Assembly (NCBI GenBank): GCA_964525365.1
Contig: CAZGGW010000004.1
Coordinates: 1 to 49,975, forward strand
Length of the DNA stretch: 49,975 nucleotides
Source: CAZGGW01 sp964525365
Lineage (GTDB): Bacteria > Bacillota_I > Bacilli_A > RF39 > UBA660
Reading direction: 5' to 3'
Position 1 is the stretch's first letter; each line of letters starts with the position of its first letter. Made by a program: the position numbers and the translations under genes. Shown here in pieces: positions 8,558-16,047 of this stretch. The notes beneath the pieces were generated by a model that ran no database searches, was not told the DNA's origin, and saw nothing but the letters and a program-made list of their open reading frames with translations.

Positions 8558-9011
8558 GATATTCCTCCATTATTAAAAGAATTACAAGCAAAATAACTCC
8601 AACTACTAAAAAGATATCACTTATATTAAATATAGCAAAGGGATATCCAAATATTTTAAAACTAATGAAATCTCTTACATATCCTAAAAATATTCTATCA
8701 ATTAAATTCCCAATCAAACCGCCAATAACCATACCATAACAAATAATAATGGTATGGTCATTTTCTTTCAGCATCTCGTATATTAAATATCCTAGTATTA
8801 CGATTGATATAGAAATAAGAAATAAAATATTTCCTTCTAAAATCCCAAAAGCAGCTCCTGTGTTTTGAATATATTTAATTCTAAAAAAATTTTTAATAAT
8901 TATATAACTTTGACCAATTGAAAAGCGAGTTGCAATTTCATATTTAATAAATTGGTCAAGTAATACTATTCCTAAAACTATAAATAATATATTTTTAATC
9001 TTCGTTTTCAT
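8532..9011 (-). CDS. lspA: Lipoprotein signal peptidase II
   Basis: A 159-residue, four-helix aspartyl protease that removes signal peptides from diacylglyceryl-modified prolipoproteins. The family motifs are NTGAAFGIL, GNLIDR and FNISDIFL; the Asp residues of the last two are the catalytic pair. A lipoprotein client (39917-40906) is in this window. There is no Shine-Dalgarno sequence before the ATG, but a -10 box sits seven bases upstream, so the mRNA may be leaderless. It overlaps rluD and follows the rpmA terminator. Confidence 0.95.
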   Translation of the reverse strand: MKTKIKNILFIVLGIVLLDQFIKYEIATRFSIGQSYIIIKNFFRIKYIQNTGAAFGILEGNILFLISISIVILGYLIYEMLKENDHTIIICYGMVIGGLIGNLIDRIFLGYVRDFISFKIFGYPFAIFNISDIFLVVGVILLVILLIMEEYRGNKNKRK

Positions 9012-9018
9012 ATATTAT

Positions 9019-9047
9019 ATTTTAACAATATTTTAAGCTAAATACAA
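9019..9047 (-). promoter_or_regulatory. lspA promoter, possibly producing a leaderless mRNA
   Basis: TTGTAT (9042-9047), 17-base spacer and TAAAAT (9019-9024) on the minus strand. The -10 ends seven bases before the lspA ATG, so transcription would begin at or next to the start codon, fitting the missing ribosome site. Confidence 0.45.
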
Positions 9048-9048
9048 T

Positions 9049-9077
9049 TAAAAAGTGCTTACGCTTCGTAAACACTT
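9049..9077 (-). terminator. Terminator after rpmA
   Basis: AAGTGCTTACG (9053-9063) pairs with CGTAAACACTT (9067-9077) over 11 positions with one G-U, loop of three, followed on the minus strand by a T run. It overlaps the rpmA stop codon and separates the ribosomal operon from lspA. Confidence 0.75.
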
Positions 9078-9337
9078 GCTTGTTTCTTATCTTTTCCTTT
9101 TCTTTCGAATTTTACTATTCCATCTATTTTTGCAAATAATGTATGATCTTTTCCCATACCAGTATTTACACCAGGATATATTTTAGTTCCTCTTTGTCTA
9201 TATATTATAGACCCAGCAGTTACCTTTTCTCCATCAGATGCTTTAGCTCCTAACCTACGACCAGCAGAATCTCTACCATTCTTAGTAGAACCAACACCTT
9301 TTTTAGATGCGAATAATTGTATATTTAATTTAAACAT
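9059..9337 (-). CDS. rpmA: Ribosomal protein bL27
   Basis: A 92-residue 50S protein near the peptidyl-transferase centre. It carries the Firmicute N-terminal extension MFKLNIQLFA followed by SKKGVGSTKNGRDS; cleavage after Ala10 exposes the mature N-terminus. The protease for this, Prp, is encoded directly upstream. GGAGG lies before the ATG. Length and sequence are ordinary for the family. Confidence 0.97.
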   Translation of the reverse strand: MFKLNIQLFASKKGVGSTKNGRDSAGRRLGAKASDGEKVTAGSIIYRQRGTKIYPGVNTGMGKDHTLFAKIDGIVKFERKGKDKKQASVYEA

Positions 9338-9338
9338 T

Positions 9339-9644
9339 TTATTCCTCCACTATTTTAATATTCTTTGGATACTGAGTTTGTAACTCTTTTAACTCTTTAA
9401 TCAAATTGTTAAGTAATTTATTAGTTATATCATCTTTTTTAATATTCTCTAATAAAAAATTATTTTTTTCATTAAATTCAATCGCATGTTTATCAAATTC
9501 AAGTATCGCATTAACTGAAGTAATAAGCATACTAGATGCACTCGCACACACTATATCTTTTCCGTATTCATCATACTCTGTATGACCATTCATTTTTATA
9601 GTATTGATTACTTCATTTTCTTTTGAAATAACTATGTTAAGCAT
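9339..9644 (-). CDS. prp: Ribosomal-processing cysteine protease Prp
   Basis: A 101-residue protein of the YsxB/Prp family, which removes the N-terminal extension of bL27 in Firmicutes. The catalytic pair is the His of KMNGHTEYDEYGKD (about residue 21) and the Cys of DIVCASASSML (about residue 33). It sits between rplU and rpmA in the conserved order, one base after the rplU stop and one base before the rpmA start, so all three are cotranscribed. Confidence 0.93.
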   Translation of the reverse strand: MLNIVISKENEVINTIKMNGHTEYDEYGKDIVCASASSMLITSVNAILEFDKHAIEFNEKNNFLLENIKKDDITNKLLNNLIKELKELQTQYPKNIKIVEE

Positions 9645-9645
9645 A

Positions 9646-9948
9646 TTATTTCACTTCTATTTTCTTAATAACTACTTTTGTATAAGGTTGTCTATGTCCT
9701 TGTGTTTTTCTGTATTTCTTTTTAGGTTTATATTTAAACACCTTAATTTTCTTACCTTTTCCATGTTTCAAAACTTCTGCAGTTACGGTACTTCCTTTTA
9801 CATAAGGATTACCAACTTTTCCATCAACATATAAAACGGTATCAAAAGTAACACTTTTTCCTGGTTCAACTTCTAACTTCTCCAAAAATAACTCAGTACC
9901 TTCAGTTACTATATATTGTTTACCACCAGTCGCAAATATTGCTTTCAT
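9646..9948 (-). CDS. rplU: Ribosomal protein bL21
   Basis: A 100-residue 50S protein starting MKAIFATGGKQYIV, with the C-terminal RNA-binding signature KYRKTQGHRQPYTKV. GGAGG precedes the ATG. It is first in the rplU-prp-rpmA operon and is preceded by a structured leader. Confidence 0.97.
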   Translation of the reverse strand: MKAIFATGGKQYIVTEGTELFLEKLEVEPGKSVTFDTVLYVDGKVGNPYVKGSTVTAEVLKHGKGKKIKVFKYKPKKKYRKTQGHRQPYTKVVIKKIEVK

Positions 9949-9954
9949 ATATAT

Positions 9955-10040
9955 CCTCCTTTTATAAGACTCGCCCTTAAGGTAACTAATTGTTTTAAAA
10001 CCTTTTTGGTGCGGTTGTAGAGAATACTCCTACAAACTTG
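9955..10040 (-). promoter_or_regulatory. L21 ribosomal-protein leader
   Basis: The roughly 90-base untranslated leader of rplU contains a TGTAGGAG...CTCTACA hairpin followed by ACCGCACC, a GGTTTT/AAAAC pairing and a conserved-looking TTACCTTAAGGGCGAGTC end. Position and layout fit the Firmicute L21 leader that feeds back on rplU. I recognise it by context and general form, not by a covariance search. Confidence 0.6.
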
Positions 10041-10044
10041 TTTA

Positions 10045-10073
10045 ATATTATCATATTTTTAAGTCTTTGTCAA
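10045..10073 (-). promoter_or_regulatory. Promoter of the rplU-prp-rpmA operon
   Basis: Consensus TTGACA (10068-10073), 17-base spacer and TAATAT (10045-10050) on the minus strand, overlapping the 3' end of spoIVFB. It would start transcription just before the L21 leader. Confidence 0.7.
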
Positions 10074-10821
10074 AAATTTTTTTCAAATATTCCTTTTCAG
10101 TCATTATTTTACCCTCTTTTATAATATTATGCTTTTTGTTTCTTCTAATATTTTTTATATCTTTTATATTATGTCCTAATTCGAAATCAAAATAATATAA
10201 ATATCTTTCTAATAAGAATTTATTAAATATTACTTCTTTGTTTTTTATTAAATTTATTATTTCTTTTATAAGAATAATACTAAGTATTACTATTAATAAA
10301 TTGTTAAAAGCAAGTATTACAACAATTATTGTAATAATAGAAGTATAAATTGTTAAATTTAAAGATTTATAAAACGAAAAAAAGTTGCTGAAGATTATAT
10401 TTAATAACCTAGACCCATCTAATGGTATTATAGGTAAAAAATTAAAACTAAATAACAATATGTTTATGTCTTTAAAAATTATAAATGTTTTAGATAAAAC
10501 ATATCCATTATTATATAAAATCAAAACTATTAAATAAAAAAAGAGTTGAAATATTGGTCCACCAATAAGTAAAAGAAATTCTTTGTATAATTTTGTATTG
10601 TATGAAATGTCATACTCCGTAACTCCACCGAAAGGATATATTTGTATTTTAGTTTGCTTTATCCCAAGAAGTATAGAGGCAAAATAATGCCCACATTCGT
10701 GAATTGTAATTATAATTAATAACAGAAATATATATTCAAAATACCCTGCTAAAAAAGAAAAAAAAACTATTAAATAAGTAATGTTATGGATTTGAATATT
10801 AGTTAATAAATTCTTTATAAT
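10051..10821 (-). CDS. spoIVFB: SpoIVFB-like site-2 metalloprotease
   Basis: An intramembrane zinc protease that in B. subtilis cleaves pro-sigma-K in the mother cell. The frame runs well upstream of the first TTG (10524) and includes the zinc motif HECGH, PFGGVTEYD, GGPIFQ, and further on LPIIPLDGSR, whose Asp is the third zinc ligand. No ATG, GTG or TTG lies upstream of the HECGH motif. The best start is ATT at 10821, nine bases after GGGG, just past an in-frame stop; ATT at 10797 is another choice. It gives about 256 residues against about 288 in B. subtilis. It overlaps spoIVFA by 23 bases. The order spoIVFA-spoIVFB-rplU-prp-rpmA matches B. subtilis. Confidence 0.85.
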   Translation of the reverse strand: MIKNLLTNIQIHNITYLIVFFSFLAGYFEYIFLLLIIITIHECGHYFASILLGIKQTKIQIYPFGGVTEYDISYNTKLYKEFLLLIGGPIFQLFFYLIVLILYNNGYVLSKTFIIFKDINILLFSFNFLPIIPLDGSRLLNIIFSNFFSFYKSLNLTIYTSIITIIVVILAFNNLLIVILSIILIKEIINLIKNKEVIFNKFLLERYLYYFDFELGHNIKDIKNIRRNKKHNIIKEGKIMTEKEYLKKIFDKDLKI

Positions 10822-11362
10822 TTAAATATTCCCCTTCTTTATCGAATAATAAATATAATGTATTACTCGCAGAGGCAATTATTGTATCTTTTTCAACATA
10901 ATCATATAATTTTACATTTACATCTTCTATATTTCCATACCAAGCATCCACTCCGTTGCTCTGTTGAACAATTATAGTATTACCATATTCTTCTTTTTGA
11001 CCGATATATACTACTATTCCACTGCTAAGCAAGTACACCGGAGTTTTTGTCCCTATTGTAAGAACTACACCATTATTATATTCTACAGCATTACTATAAT
11101 TAATAGAATTAGTATTTGCTACAGGTTTATCATCTCTTTTATTTAAAAATAAGTTATTATACCAACTATTTATTTTAGAAAATTTAAACGTATTACTAAA
11201 TAAATACTTTTTAACTGTTTTTTCGGCCGATTCGTTATTATTCACAAATATTAATAGTGAAAAAAATATAATAATGATTACAAACAATCTAATGCATAAA
11301 CTTTTAAAATAACTTATTTTTGGTACAATCTTTTTCTCTTTTTCATATTCTTCTTTTGTCAC
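10799..11362 (-). CDS. spoIVFA: SpoIVFA-like membrane-anchored degenerate LytM protein
   Basis: A 187-residue protein with one membrane helix (about residues 24-42) and a C-terminal LytM/M23-like domain (about 105-187: VVLTIGTKTPVYLLSSG, VVYIGQKEEYGNTIIVQQ, AWYGNIEDV). The zinc-binding His residues of active M23 peptidases are absent, as in SpoIVFA, which holds SpoIVFB inactive in the outer forespore membrane. The start is GTG at 11362, five bases after GGAGG. It ends within the start of spoIVFB. The identification leans on this neighbour and on the domain layout. Confidence 0.75.
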   Translation of the reverse strand: MTKEEYEKEKKIVPKISYFKSLCIRLFVIIIIFFSLLIFVNNNESAEKTVKKYLFSNTFKFSKINSWYNNLFLNKRDDKPVANTNSINYSNAVEYNNGVVLTIGTKTPVYLLSSGIVVYIGQKEEYGNTIIVQQSNGVDAWYGNIEDVNVKLYDYVEKDTIIASASNTLYLLFDKEGEYLNYKEFIN

Positions 11363-11396
11363 ATAATCCTCCTACAAGAATATATGTACAAGTTAT

Positions 11397-12074
11397 CTAT
11401 TTATGATAATTTTCATAAAAACTGTAATATTTATTATTTCCAATTATTATGTGATCAACCAAAGATATACCCATAATACGCCCCACTTCTGTTAAAACAT
11501 TAGTAATTTCAACATCTTTATTACTAGGAGTAGGATCGCCCGAAGGATGGTTGTGAATACAAACTATTGAAGAAGCAGAACATAAAAAAGCTTCTTTAAA
11601 TACTTCTCTAGGATGTACCAAAGATGCATCTACAGTTCCTTTAAACAATATCTCATATTTAATTAAATTTTTCTTAGTATCCAAATATAACACATAAAAA
11701 AGTTCTTGATTTTCATCAAGAAACTCATCTTTAAAAGCTTCATAAATTAAAGAAGAATTATTTACTTTGATTTTATATTTATATGCTTTATAGTATACTC
11801 TTTTTCCTAGTTCTAAAGCCGCGACTAACTCTATAGCTTTTACTCTACCAATTCCCTTTATTTTACATAGTGAATTTACAGTAATGTCTTTAAAATTACC
11901 AATTCCACCATATTTATTCAATAGAGAACTACCTAGTTCCTTTGAAGAAACATTTTTGGTGCCAGTCTTTAATATAATCGCAAGCAACTCTTCGTTAGTT
12001 ATGTTTTCACGTCCAACAAGTTCAAACCTTTCACGAGGTTTTTCAAGAATTGGAATATCACTTATTTTAGCCAT
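11397..12074 (-). CDS. radC: RadC family JAB1/MPN metalloprotein
   Basis: A 225-residue protein with an N-terminal helix-hairpin-helix region (about residues 25-95, GIGRVKAIELVAALE) and a C-terminal JAB/MPN metal site HNHPSGDPTPSNKD (H174, H176, D187-type ligands). Cellular role remains uncertain despite the historical repair name. In B. subtilis radC lies upstream of mre/min genes and spoIVFA; here it is directly upstream of spoIVFA with mre and min missing. Confidence 0.95.
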   Translation of the reverse strand: MAKISDIPILEKPRERFELVGRENITNEELLAIILKTGTKNVSSKELGSSLLNKYGGIGNFKDITVNSLCKIKGIGRVKAIELVAALELGKRVYYKAYKYKIKVNNSSLIYEAFKDEFLDENQELFYVLYLDTKKNLIKYEILFKGTVDASLVHPREVFKEAFLCSASSIVCIHNHPSGDPTPSNKDVEITNVLTEVGRIMGISLVDHIIIGNNKYYSFYENYHK

Positions 12075-12169
12075 AATAACTCCTACTATTATTATAGTAA
12101 ATTTTTTAACAAAACACTTTTAAACAACACAACATCAAAACATTATAAGTTGTTTATTGCTAAATTCAA

Positions 12170-12191
12170 AATAAAAATCCACTAATGTGGA
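12170..12191 (-). terminator. Terminator after the DUF4282-like gene
   Basis: TCCAC (12178-12182) pairs with GTGGA (12187-12191) around four bases, followed on the minus strand by TTTTTATTTT. Confidence 0.65.
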
Positions 12192-12211
12192 CTAATATTA
12201 TATTTTTCTAC

Positions 12212-12625
12212 TTATTTTGTTTTTTCATTTATTTCTTTAGTGTTTTTCCATAACATTATTAGTATCAAAGAATATTCATACACTACTCTAAGAACTAAAT
12301 TTCCAAGAATTAATAATCCTACGAATGCTAAGAAACTACTACCAATAAATGCAAACGAATAAAGTGTAATAAATATTGTAGCACATAAGTATGTGACTTT
12401 TAGCAATGCTTCTACAAACATTTTCTTAAAAGACAAAAAATCGTATAACCATTTCCAGAATTTAGTCACTTTTTTCTCATTTTTAGCATTTAAAAATAAG
12501 CAATATACTAAAATTCCGCCAACAATTGCTAAAACAAAAGCTATTACTGCCCAAATTCCATATCCTAAAGCGCTATTGTTAGAACCTACAGTTCCTAAAC
12601 TATTATAATAATCATAATCGTACAT
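12212..12625 (-). CDS. DUF4282-like membrane protein
   Basis: A 137-residue protein with three helices. After a Tyr/Asn/Gly-rich start, helix 1 (about residues 22-46) is followed by a cytoplasmic basic loop, then FLSFKKMFVEALLKVTYLC and a last helix ending VLRVVYEYSLILIMLWKN. The 'F-S-F-K-K...K-x-x-Y' and 'R-V-x-x-E' pattern resembles DUF4282 membrane proteins of unknown function. It stands alone with its own terminator. Confidence 0.5.
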   Translation of the reverse strand: MYDYDYYNSLGTVGSNNSALGYGIWAVIAFVLAIVGGILVYCLFLNAKNEKKVTKFWKWLYDFLSFKKMFVEALLKVTYLCATIFITLYSFAFIGSSFLAFVGLLILGNLVLRVVYEYSLILIMLWKNTKEINEKTK

Positions 12626-12697
12626 ATTTAATCGTCCTTCTTCTATATTAAATATATCATTTTTTCATTTTTTTTCAACATATTTTTCACAATTTTT

Positions 12698-13681
12698 TTA
12701 TCTTTTTAATTTTTCAACAACTTGACTTAATGTTATTGCCTCAATTATTTCTATCTCGTAATTATTTTTTTCTTTTAAATTAATAGCTTCTTTATAATTA
12801 TAACTGGGACATAAAAATATATCCATATTTTTCTTAACCGCTCCCGCGAGTTTATATTTAACTCCATCTATTGCTCCTACGTTTCCCTGCTCATCAATAG
12901 TTCCTGTTCCTGATATTTTTCTTCCATCTGCGACATCATAATCTACTATCTGACTATAAATATATAAAGAAGACATGAGTCCCCCTGATGCACCTGATTC
13001 ATTACCTTTATATGTGAAGATGATTTTTGGATCTGTAAGAACTTCTTTCAATGTGCCAACATATACTCCGTACATCATTTGTCCCTCTATTTCTACCGGA
13101 CTTACTTTTATTTCAAGTTCTCTTTTATTTCTTTTTACTAAAAATATTGAATCTTTTTTTTCTTTTTCAAATAGTTCTTTGGAAATATCAGTACTACCAT
13201 TTATTTGTAATATTTCATCTCCTACTTTTAAATCAGTTGTTGATGCCTCAGAAACAAGGATAACATAGTATGTTACTTTAGTTACTTGATATGGTTTGTT
13301 TGCTGCATCAAATGCTGAGATAATTGCATTTTGATCAGTATTTTTCATTGATATTTTATTTCTAAATGTAATATCGTTTACGCTTTCTTCCTCAATTCTT
13401 AAATCATCAATACTTTCTAAATCCCAAGATGGAATGATATAGCTTAATAGAATTACTGGAATAATTCCTTTTTTACCGCCTACATACGTTTGATAAAACG
13501 ACTCTGTTTTTTTTACGCCATCAATATCGACTCTTTTTTCTAGATTTATAACTCCGCCAGGCGTATATACTTCATAATCAAGTGTATATGTACCCAAAAA
13601 GATTATAATTGCCATCATAATTAAAAATAAATAATTTTCTTTAATATATTTTTTTAATTTAACATAAATTTTATTAGTCAT
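12698..13681 (-). CDS. ylbL: YlbL/SepM-like membrane-anchored Lon-type protease with PDZ domain
   Basis: A 327-residue protein beginning MTNKIYVKLKK at ATG 13681 behind GAGG. A longer frame to 13819 would run through the divergent gene and lacks a ribosome site. One N-terminal helix (about residues 17-34) precedes an extracellular PDZ region (EASTTDLKVGDEILQINGS) and a Lon-type Ser-Lys domain: the Ser is in NESGASGGLMSSL and the Lys in GVKYKLAGA. Homologues cleave secreted peptides (streptococcal SepM) or act as secreted checkpoint proteases (B. subtilis YlbL). The divergent neighbour is YlbJ-like, also its neighbour in B. subtilis. An extended TGCTATAAT -10 lies just upstream. Confidence 0.9.
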   Translation of the reverse strand: MTNKIYVKLKKYIKENYLFLIMMAIIIFLGTYTLDYEVYTPGGVINLEKRVDIDGVKKTESFYQTYVGGKKGIIPVILLSYIIPSWDLESIDDLRIEEESVNDITFRNKISMKNTDQNAIISAFDAANKPYQVTKVTYYVILVSEASTTDLKVGDEILQINGSTDISKELFEKEKKDSIFLVKRNKRELEIKVSPVEIEGQMMYGVYVGTLKEVLTDPKIIFTYKGNESGASGGLMSSLYIYSQIVDYDVADGRKISGTGTIDEQGNVGAIDGVKYKLAGAVKKNMDIFLCPSYNYKEAINLKEKNNYEIEIIEAITLSQVVEKLKR

Positions 13682-13721
13682 ATTTTCCTCATTATTATTA
13701 TAGCATACGCAAGGAGCAATT

Positions 13722-14627
13722 ATGAATAAAAAATTAAGGGTGTTAGTTCTAAGTATCATAACTATAATTTTTTTATTAAATTCAGGAGTAGTAATTGATA
13801 GCGTAAATGAAGCTTTCAATATTTTTTATGAATATATCTTTTTAAGTATGTTCCCTTTCCTAATATTATCATCTATACTTATAAACTACAATTATCCTTA
13901 TTATATTGGAAAATTATTTGGTAATATTTTTAATAAATTATTTCATTTGAACAATGAATCTGCTTTTGTATTTTTTATAAGTATGATTACAGGACATCCA
14001 ACAAACGCAATTTTTATAAAAGAACTTTTGGATGAAAAAAGGATAAATATTGCTGAAGCCGAAAGACTTCTTATATGTTCTTATTTTCCAAATCCGATGT
14101 TTGTTATTGGAACAATTGGATTTAATTTGTATGGAAGTGCTAAAACGGGAATTTATATACTAGTTATATTGTACATAACAAACTTTATAATTGCTTTTAT
14201 TTTAAGAGGAAAAGAAAAAGTAGTAAAAAATTCTATTACTTTGAAGCAACCAAAACCGCTTTTTAAAGTTATAAGATTTTCGTTTTTTAGTGCTTTTAAA
14301 ACTTTATTATTGATTTTAGGCAATATTACAATATTTATAATAGTGGTAAATATATTTAACAAATATATGAATTTTAATCCTTTTATTAATACAATTTTAA
14401 GTTCGATTTTAGAAATTACAAATGGAAATGCAATGATTGTATCATTAGATATAAAATTAAAATATAAAATTGCCCTTACATTATTTTCTTTAATATTTAG
14501 TGGAATTTGTATACATAGTCAAGTAATTAGTATTTTGGAAGATTATAAATTAAACTATAAAAAACTATTAATGGTTAGATTAATAGTGGCTTTTATAATT
14601 TCATTAACTTTCATTCTCATTACGTAA
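13722..14627 (+). CDS. ylbJ: YlbJ-like integral membrane protein (sporulation-associated)
   Basis: A 301-residue protein with about eight helices. It has the layout of YlbJ/nucleoside-recognition (Gate) proteins: EYIFLSMFPFLILSS early, then FFISMITGHPTNAIFIKELL, EAERLLICSYFPNPMFVIGT and a repeat-like second half. YlbJ is a B. subtilis sporulation protein of unknown mechanism, 408 residues long, so this copy is shorter. It is divergent from the YlbL-like protease, and its last 24 bases overlap the convergent prepilin gene. Confidence 0.75.
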   Translation: MNKKLRVLVLSIITIIFLLNSGVVIDSVNEAFNIFYEYIFLSMFPFLILSSILINYNYPYYIGKLFGNIFNKLFHLNNESAFVFFISMITGHPTNAIFIKELLDEKRINIAEAERLLICSYFPNPMFVIGTIGFNLYGSAKTGIYILVILYITNFIIAFILRGKEKVVKNSITLKQPKPLFKVIRFSFFSAFKTLLLILGNITIFIIVVNIFNKYMNFNPFINTILSSILEITNGNAMIVSLDIKLKYKIALTLFSLIFSGICIHSQVISILEDYKLNYKKLLMVRLIVAFIISLTFILIT

Positions 14628-15083
14628 ATAACTATACACTTCTATTCGATATTTAGGATAATTTACAACCGATATAGATAACTTTTTTAAACTACTATCA
14701 GAATAAGTATATGTGTTTTTACTTATATTTAAATATTCATAATCATCAGATAGCGTTCGTTTAAATATTATTTCGCCATTACTTGTATAAGTAAGTGTTT
14801 TAGAATTAGTTATATTAATAGTACCAACGATAGAATCTGTAAATGTCATTGTACATGATGTACTTGTACAAGAACTAAATGAACTAATCCCGCCATGAGA
14901 AAGTATATCTTTATTAATTTTATATGAGATAATTGATTGATTTATCATAAGCGTTTTATCAACATTAGCTTTTTCATCTGAAGTTCTTAATTTTATAATA
15001 GAATTCATCATAAAGACTAGAACAACTGATAAAAGTCCAAGAGTAACTATTATTTCAACTAAAGTAAATCCCTTTTTATTCAT
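14604..15083 (-). CDS. Type IV prepilin-like protein (pseudopilin)
   Basis: A 159-residue protein starting MNKKGFTLVEIIVTLG at ATG 15083; a GTG two codons upstream overlaps the previous gene. The class III signal has Gly before the cut, Phe at +1 and Glu at +5, then a hydrophobic helix and a globular domain with two Cys in SSCTSTSCTM. Such proteins assemble into competence (ComG) or type II secretion pseudopili after cleavage by a prepilin peptidase. It is third in a tandem set of prepilin-like genes with no ATPase, platform or peptidase gene beside them. Confidence 0.8.
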   Translation of the reverse strand: MNKKGFTLVEIIVTLGLLSVVLVFMMNSIIKLRTSDEKANVDKTLMINQSIISYKINKDILSHGGISSFSSCTSTSCTMTFTDSIVGTINITNSKTLTYTSNGEIIFKRTLSDDYEYLNISKNTYTYSDSSLKKLSISVVNYPKYRIEVYSYLRNENES

Positions 15084-15085
15084 AA

Positions 15086-15529
15086 TCACTCACCCACCTT
15101 TAGTGAAGCAAAATATTCTTGATTAACATTTTGAACAGAAACAATTAATAATTTTTCAGTATCAAGAACACCTAAGTAACTAAGAAAAGAATTCGGAAGA
15201 TTCCCCGGAGAATCATATATATTATTAATATTTCCACTTATCAATACAATATAATTTACTTTCATATCATTCAAAAGAGATTCACAATCACTATTCATAT
15301 ATGAAGAACAATTAGCACTATTCACATACAAATAATCTCCAGTAATACTAAAAGATGTAAAGTTATTTTTTATGATGTTTGCCTTATATATATCATTTAC
15401 ATTATCATAATATTCTTTTCTTTTTAAATTTCTTGCGACAGCATTATAACTTTTAAACACTCCCATTAATGCAAAAATCACCATAACCAAAACCATCATT
15501 GTTTCAATAAATATAAATCCTTTTTTCAT
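15086..15529 (-). CDS. Prepilin-like protein
   Basis: A 147-residue protein starting MKKGFIFIETMMVLVMV. The prepilin signal is present (Gly, then Phe+1 and Glu+5), followed by a roughly 20-residue helix and a variable domain with Cys residues at SANCSSY and SDCESLL. The start codon overlaps the stop of the gene upstream, and its own stop abuts the next gene, so all three are translated from one mRNA. Likely a minor pseudopilin of a ComG-like system; the exact member cannot be assigned. Confidence 0.7.
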   Translation of the reverse strand: MKKGFIFIETMMVLVMVIFALMGVFKSYNAVARNLKRKEYYDNVNDIYKANIIKNNFTSFSITGDYLYVNSANCSSYMNSDCESLLNDMKVNYIVLISGNINNIYDSPGNLPNSFLSYLGVLDTEKLLIVSVQNVNQEYFASLKVGE

Positions 15530-15675
15530 TCTAAATCCGCCTTAACTTGTATTACTATTTTATCTATCATATTTTCTCTTTGAACATAAGTGGATAATAT
15601 ACCAAGTAATAAAATTAAAAATAAAATTAAAAACGAATATATTATGGAAACAGAAATAAATCCTTTTTTATTCAT
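15526..15675 (-). CDS. Small prepilin-like protein lacking Glu5
   Basis: A 49-residue ORF from ATG 15675, with a GGAGTG site upstream and a four-base ATGA overlap with the next gene. It begins MNKKGFISVSIIYSFL, a short basic leader then Gly-Phe, then a helix of about 20 hydrophobic residues and a 20-residue polar tail. Position +5 is Ser rather than Glu. Type II secretion tip pseudopilins of the GspK class also lack Glu5, but those are much larger. The operon context supports a pilus-related role; a stand-alone small membrane protein is the alternative. Confidence 0.6.
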   Translation of the reverse strand: MNKKGFISVSIIYSFLILFLILLLGILSTYVQRENMIDKIVIQVKADLE

Positions 15676-15717
15676 GATCACTCCTACTATATTTATATTA
15701 TAAATGAATTTTTACTT

Positions 15718-16047
15718 TTAATCAATGAATAAAGCCGAGATTATTTTATAACTTTTTTTAAGTCCTTTTTTAAAAATATATTCTATAATTTCAGATGTTT
15801 TATTACCTAAATTACTCATATTATTTGAATAATCAACATAAGTATTATCTAAATAATCAGTGAAAATCACGTTTTTTCCTTCATCCACATCATTTTCAAA
15901 TTGTTCCATTGCCTCTTTGGTAAGTGTCATTTTACTATAATTTTTATATTCATAATAACCATTAATTTGTGATAAATATAAGGAAATGAATATTAAAAAC
16001 AATATAATAGTAAATATAAATAAGTAATTTGTTTTCTTTTTAATCAT
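15718..16047 (-). CDS. Single-pass membrane protein in the yqxA position
   Basis: A 109-residue protein (ATG 16047, AGGAG five bases upstream, start inside the end of spoIIP) with one N-terminal helix (about residues 8-27) and a Glu/Asp-rich extracytoplasmic tail ending SEIIEYIFKKGLKKSYKII. I do not recognise the family by sequence. In B. subtilis the gene after spoIIP is yqxA, a similar-sized membrane protein of unknown function, so this may be its counterpart. Confidence 0.55.
   Translation of the reverse strand: MIKKKTNYLFIFTIILFLIFISLYLSQINGYYEYKNYSKMTLTKEAMEQFENDVDEGKNVIFTDYLDNTYVDYSNNMSNLGNKTSEIIEYIFKKGLKKSYKIISALFID

Noticed and set aside
13682..13819. Upstream extension of the YlbL-like protease
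   Set aside because: It would overlap the start of the divergent YlbJ-like gene and lacks a ribosome site; ATG 13681 has GAGG and a promoter directly upstream.
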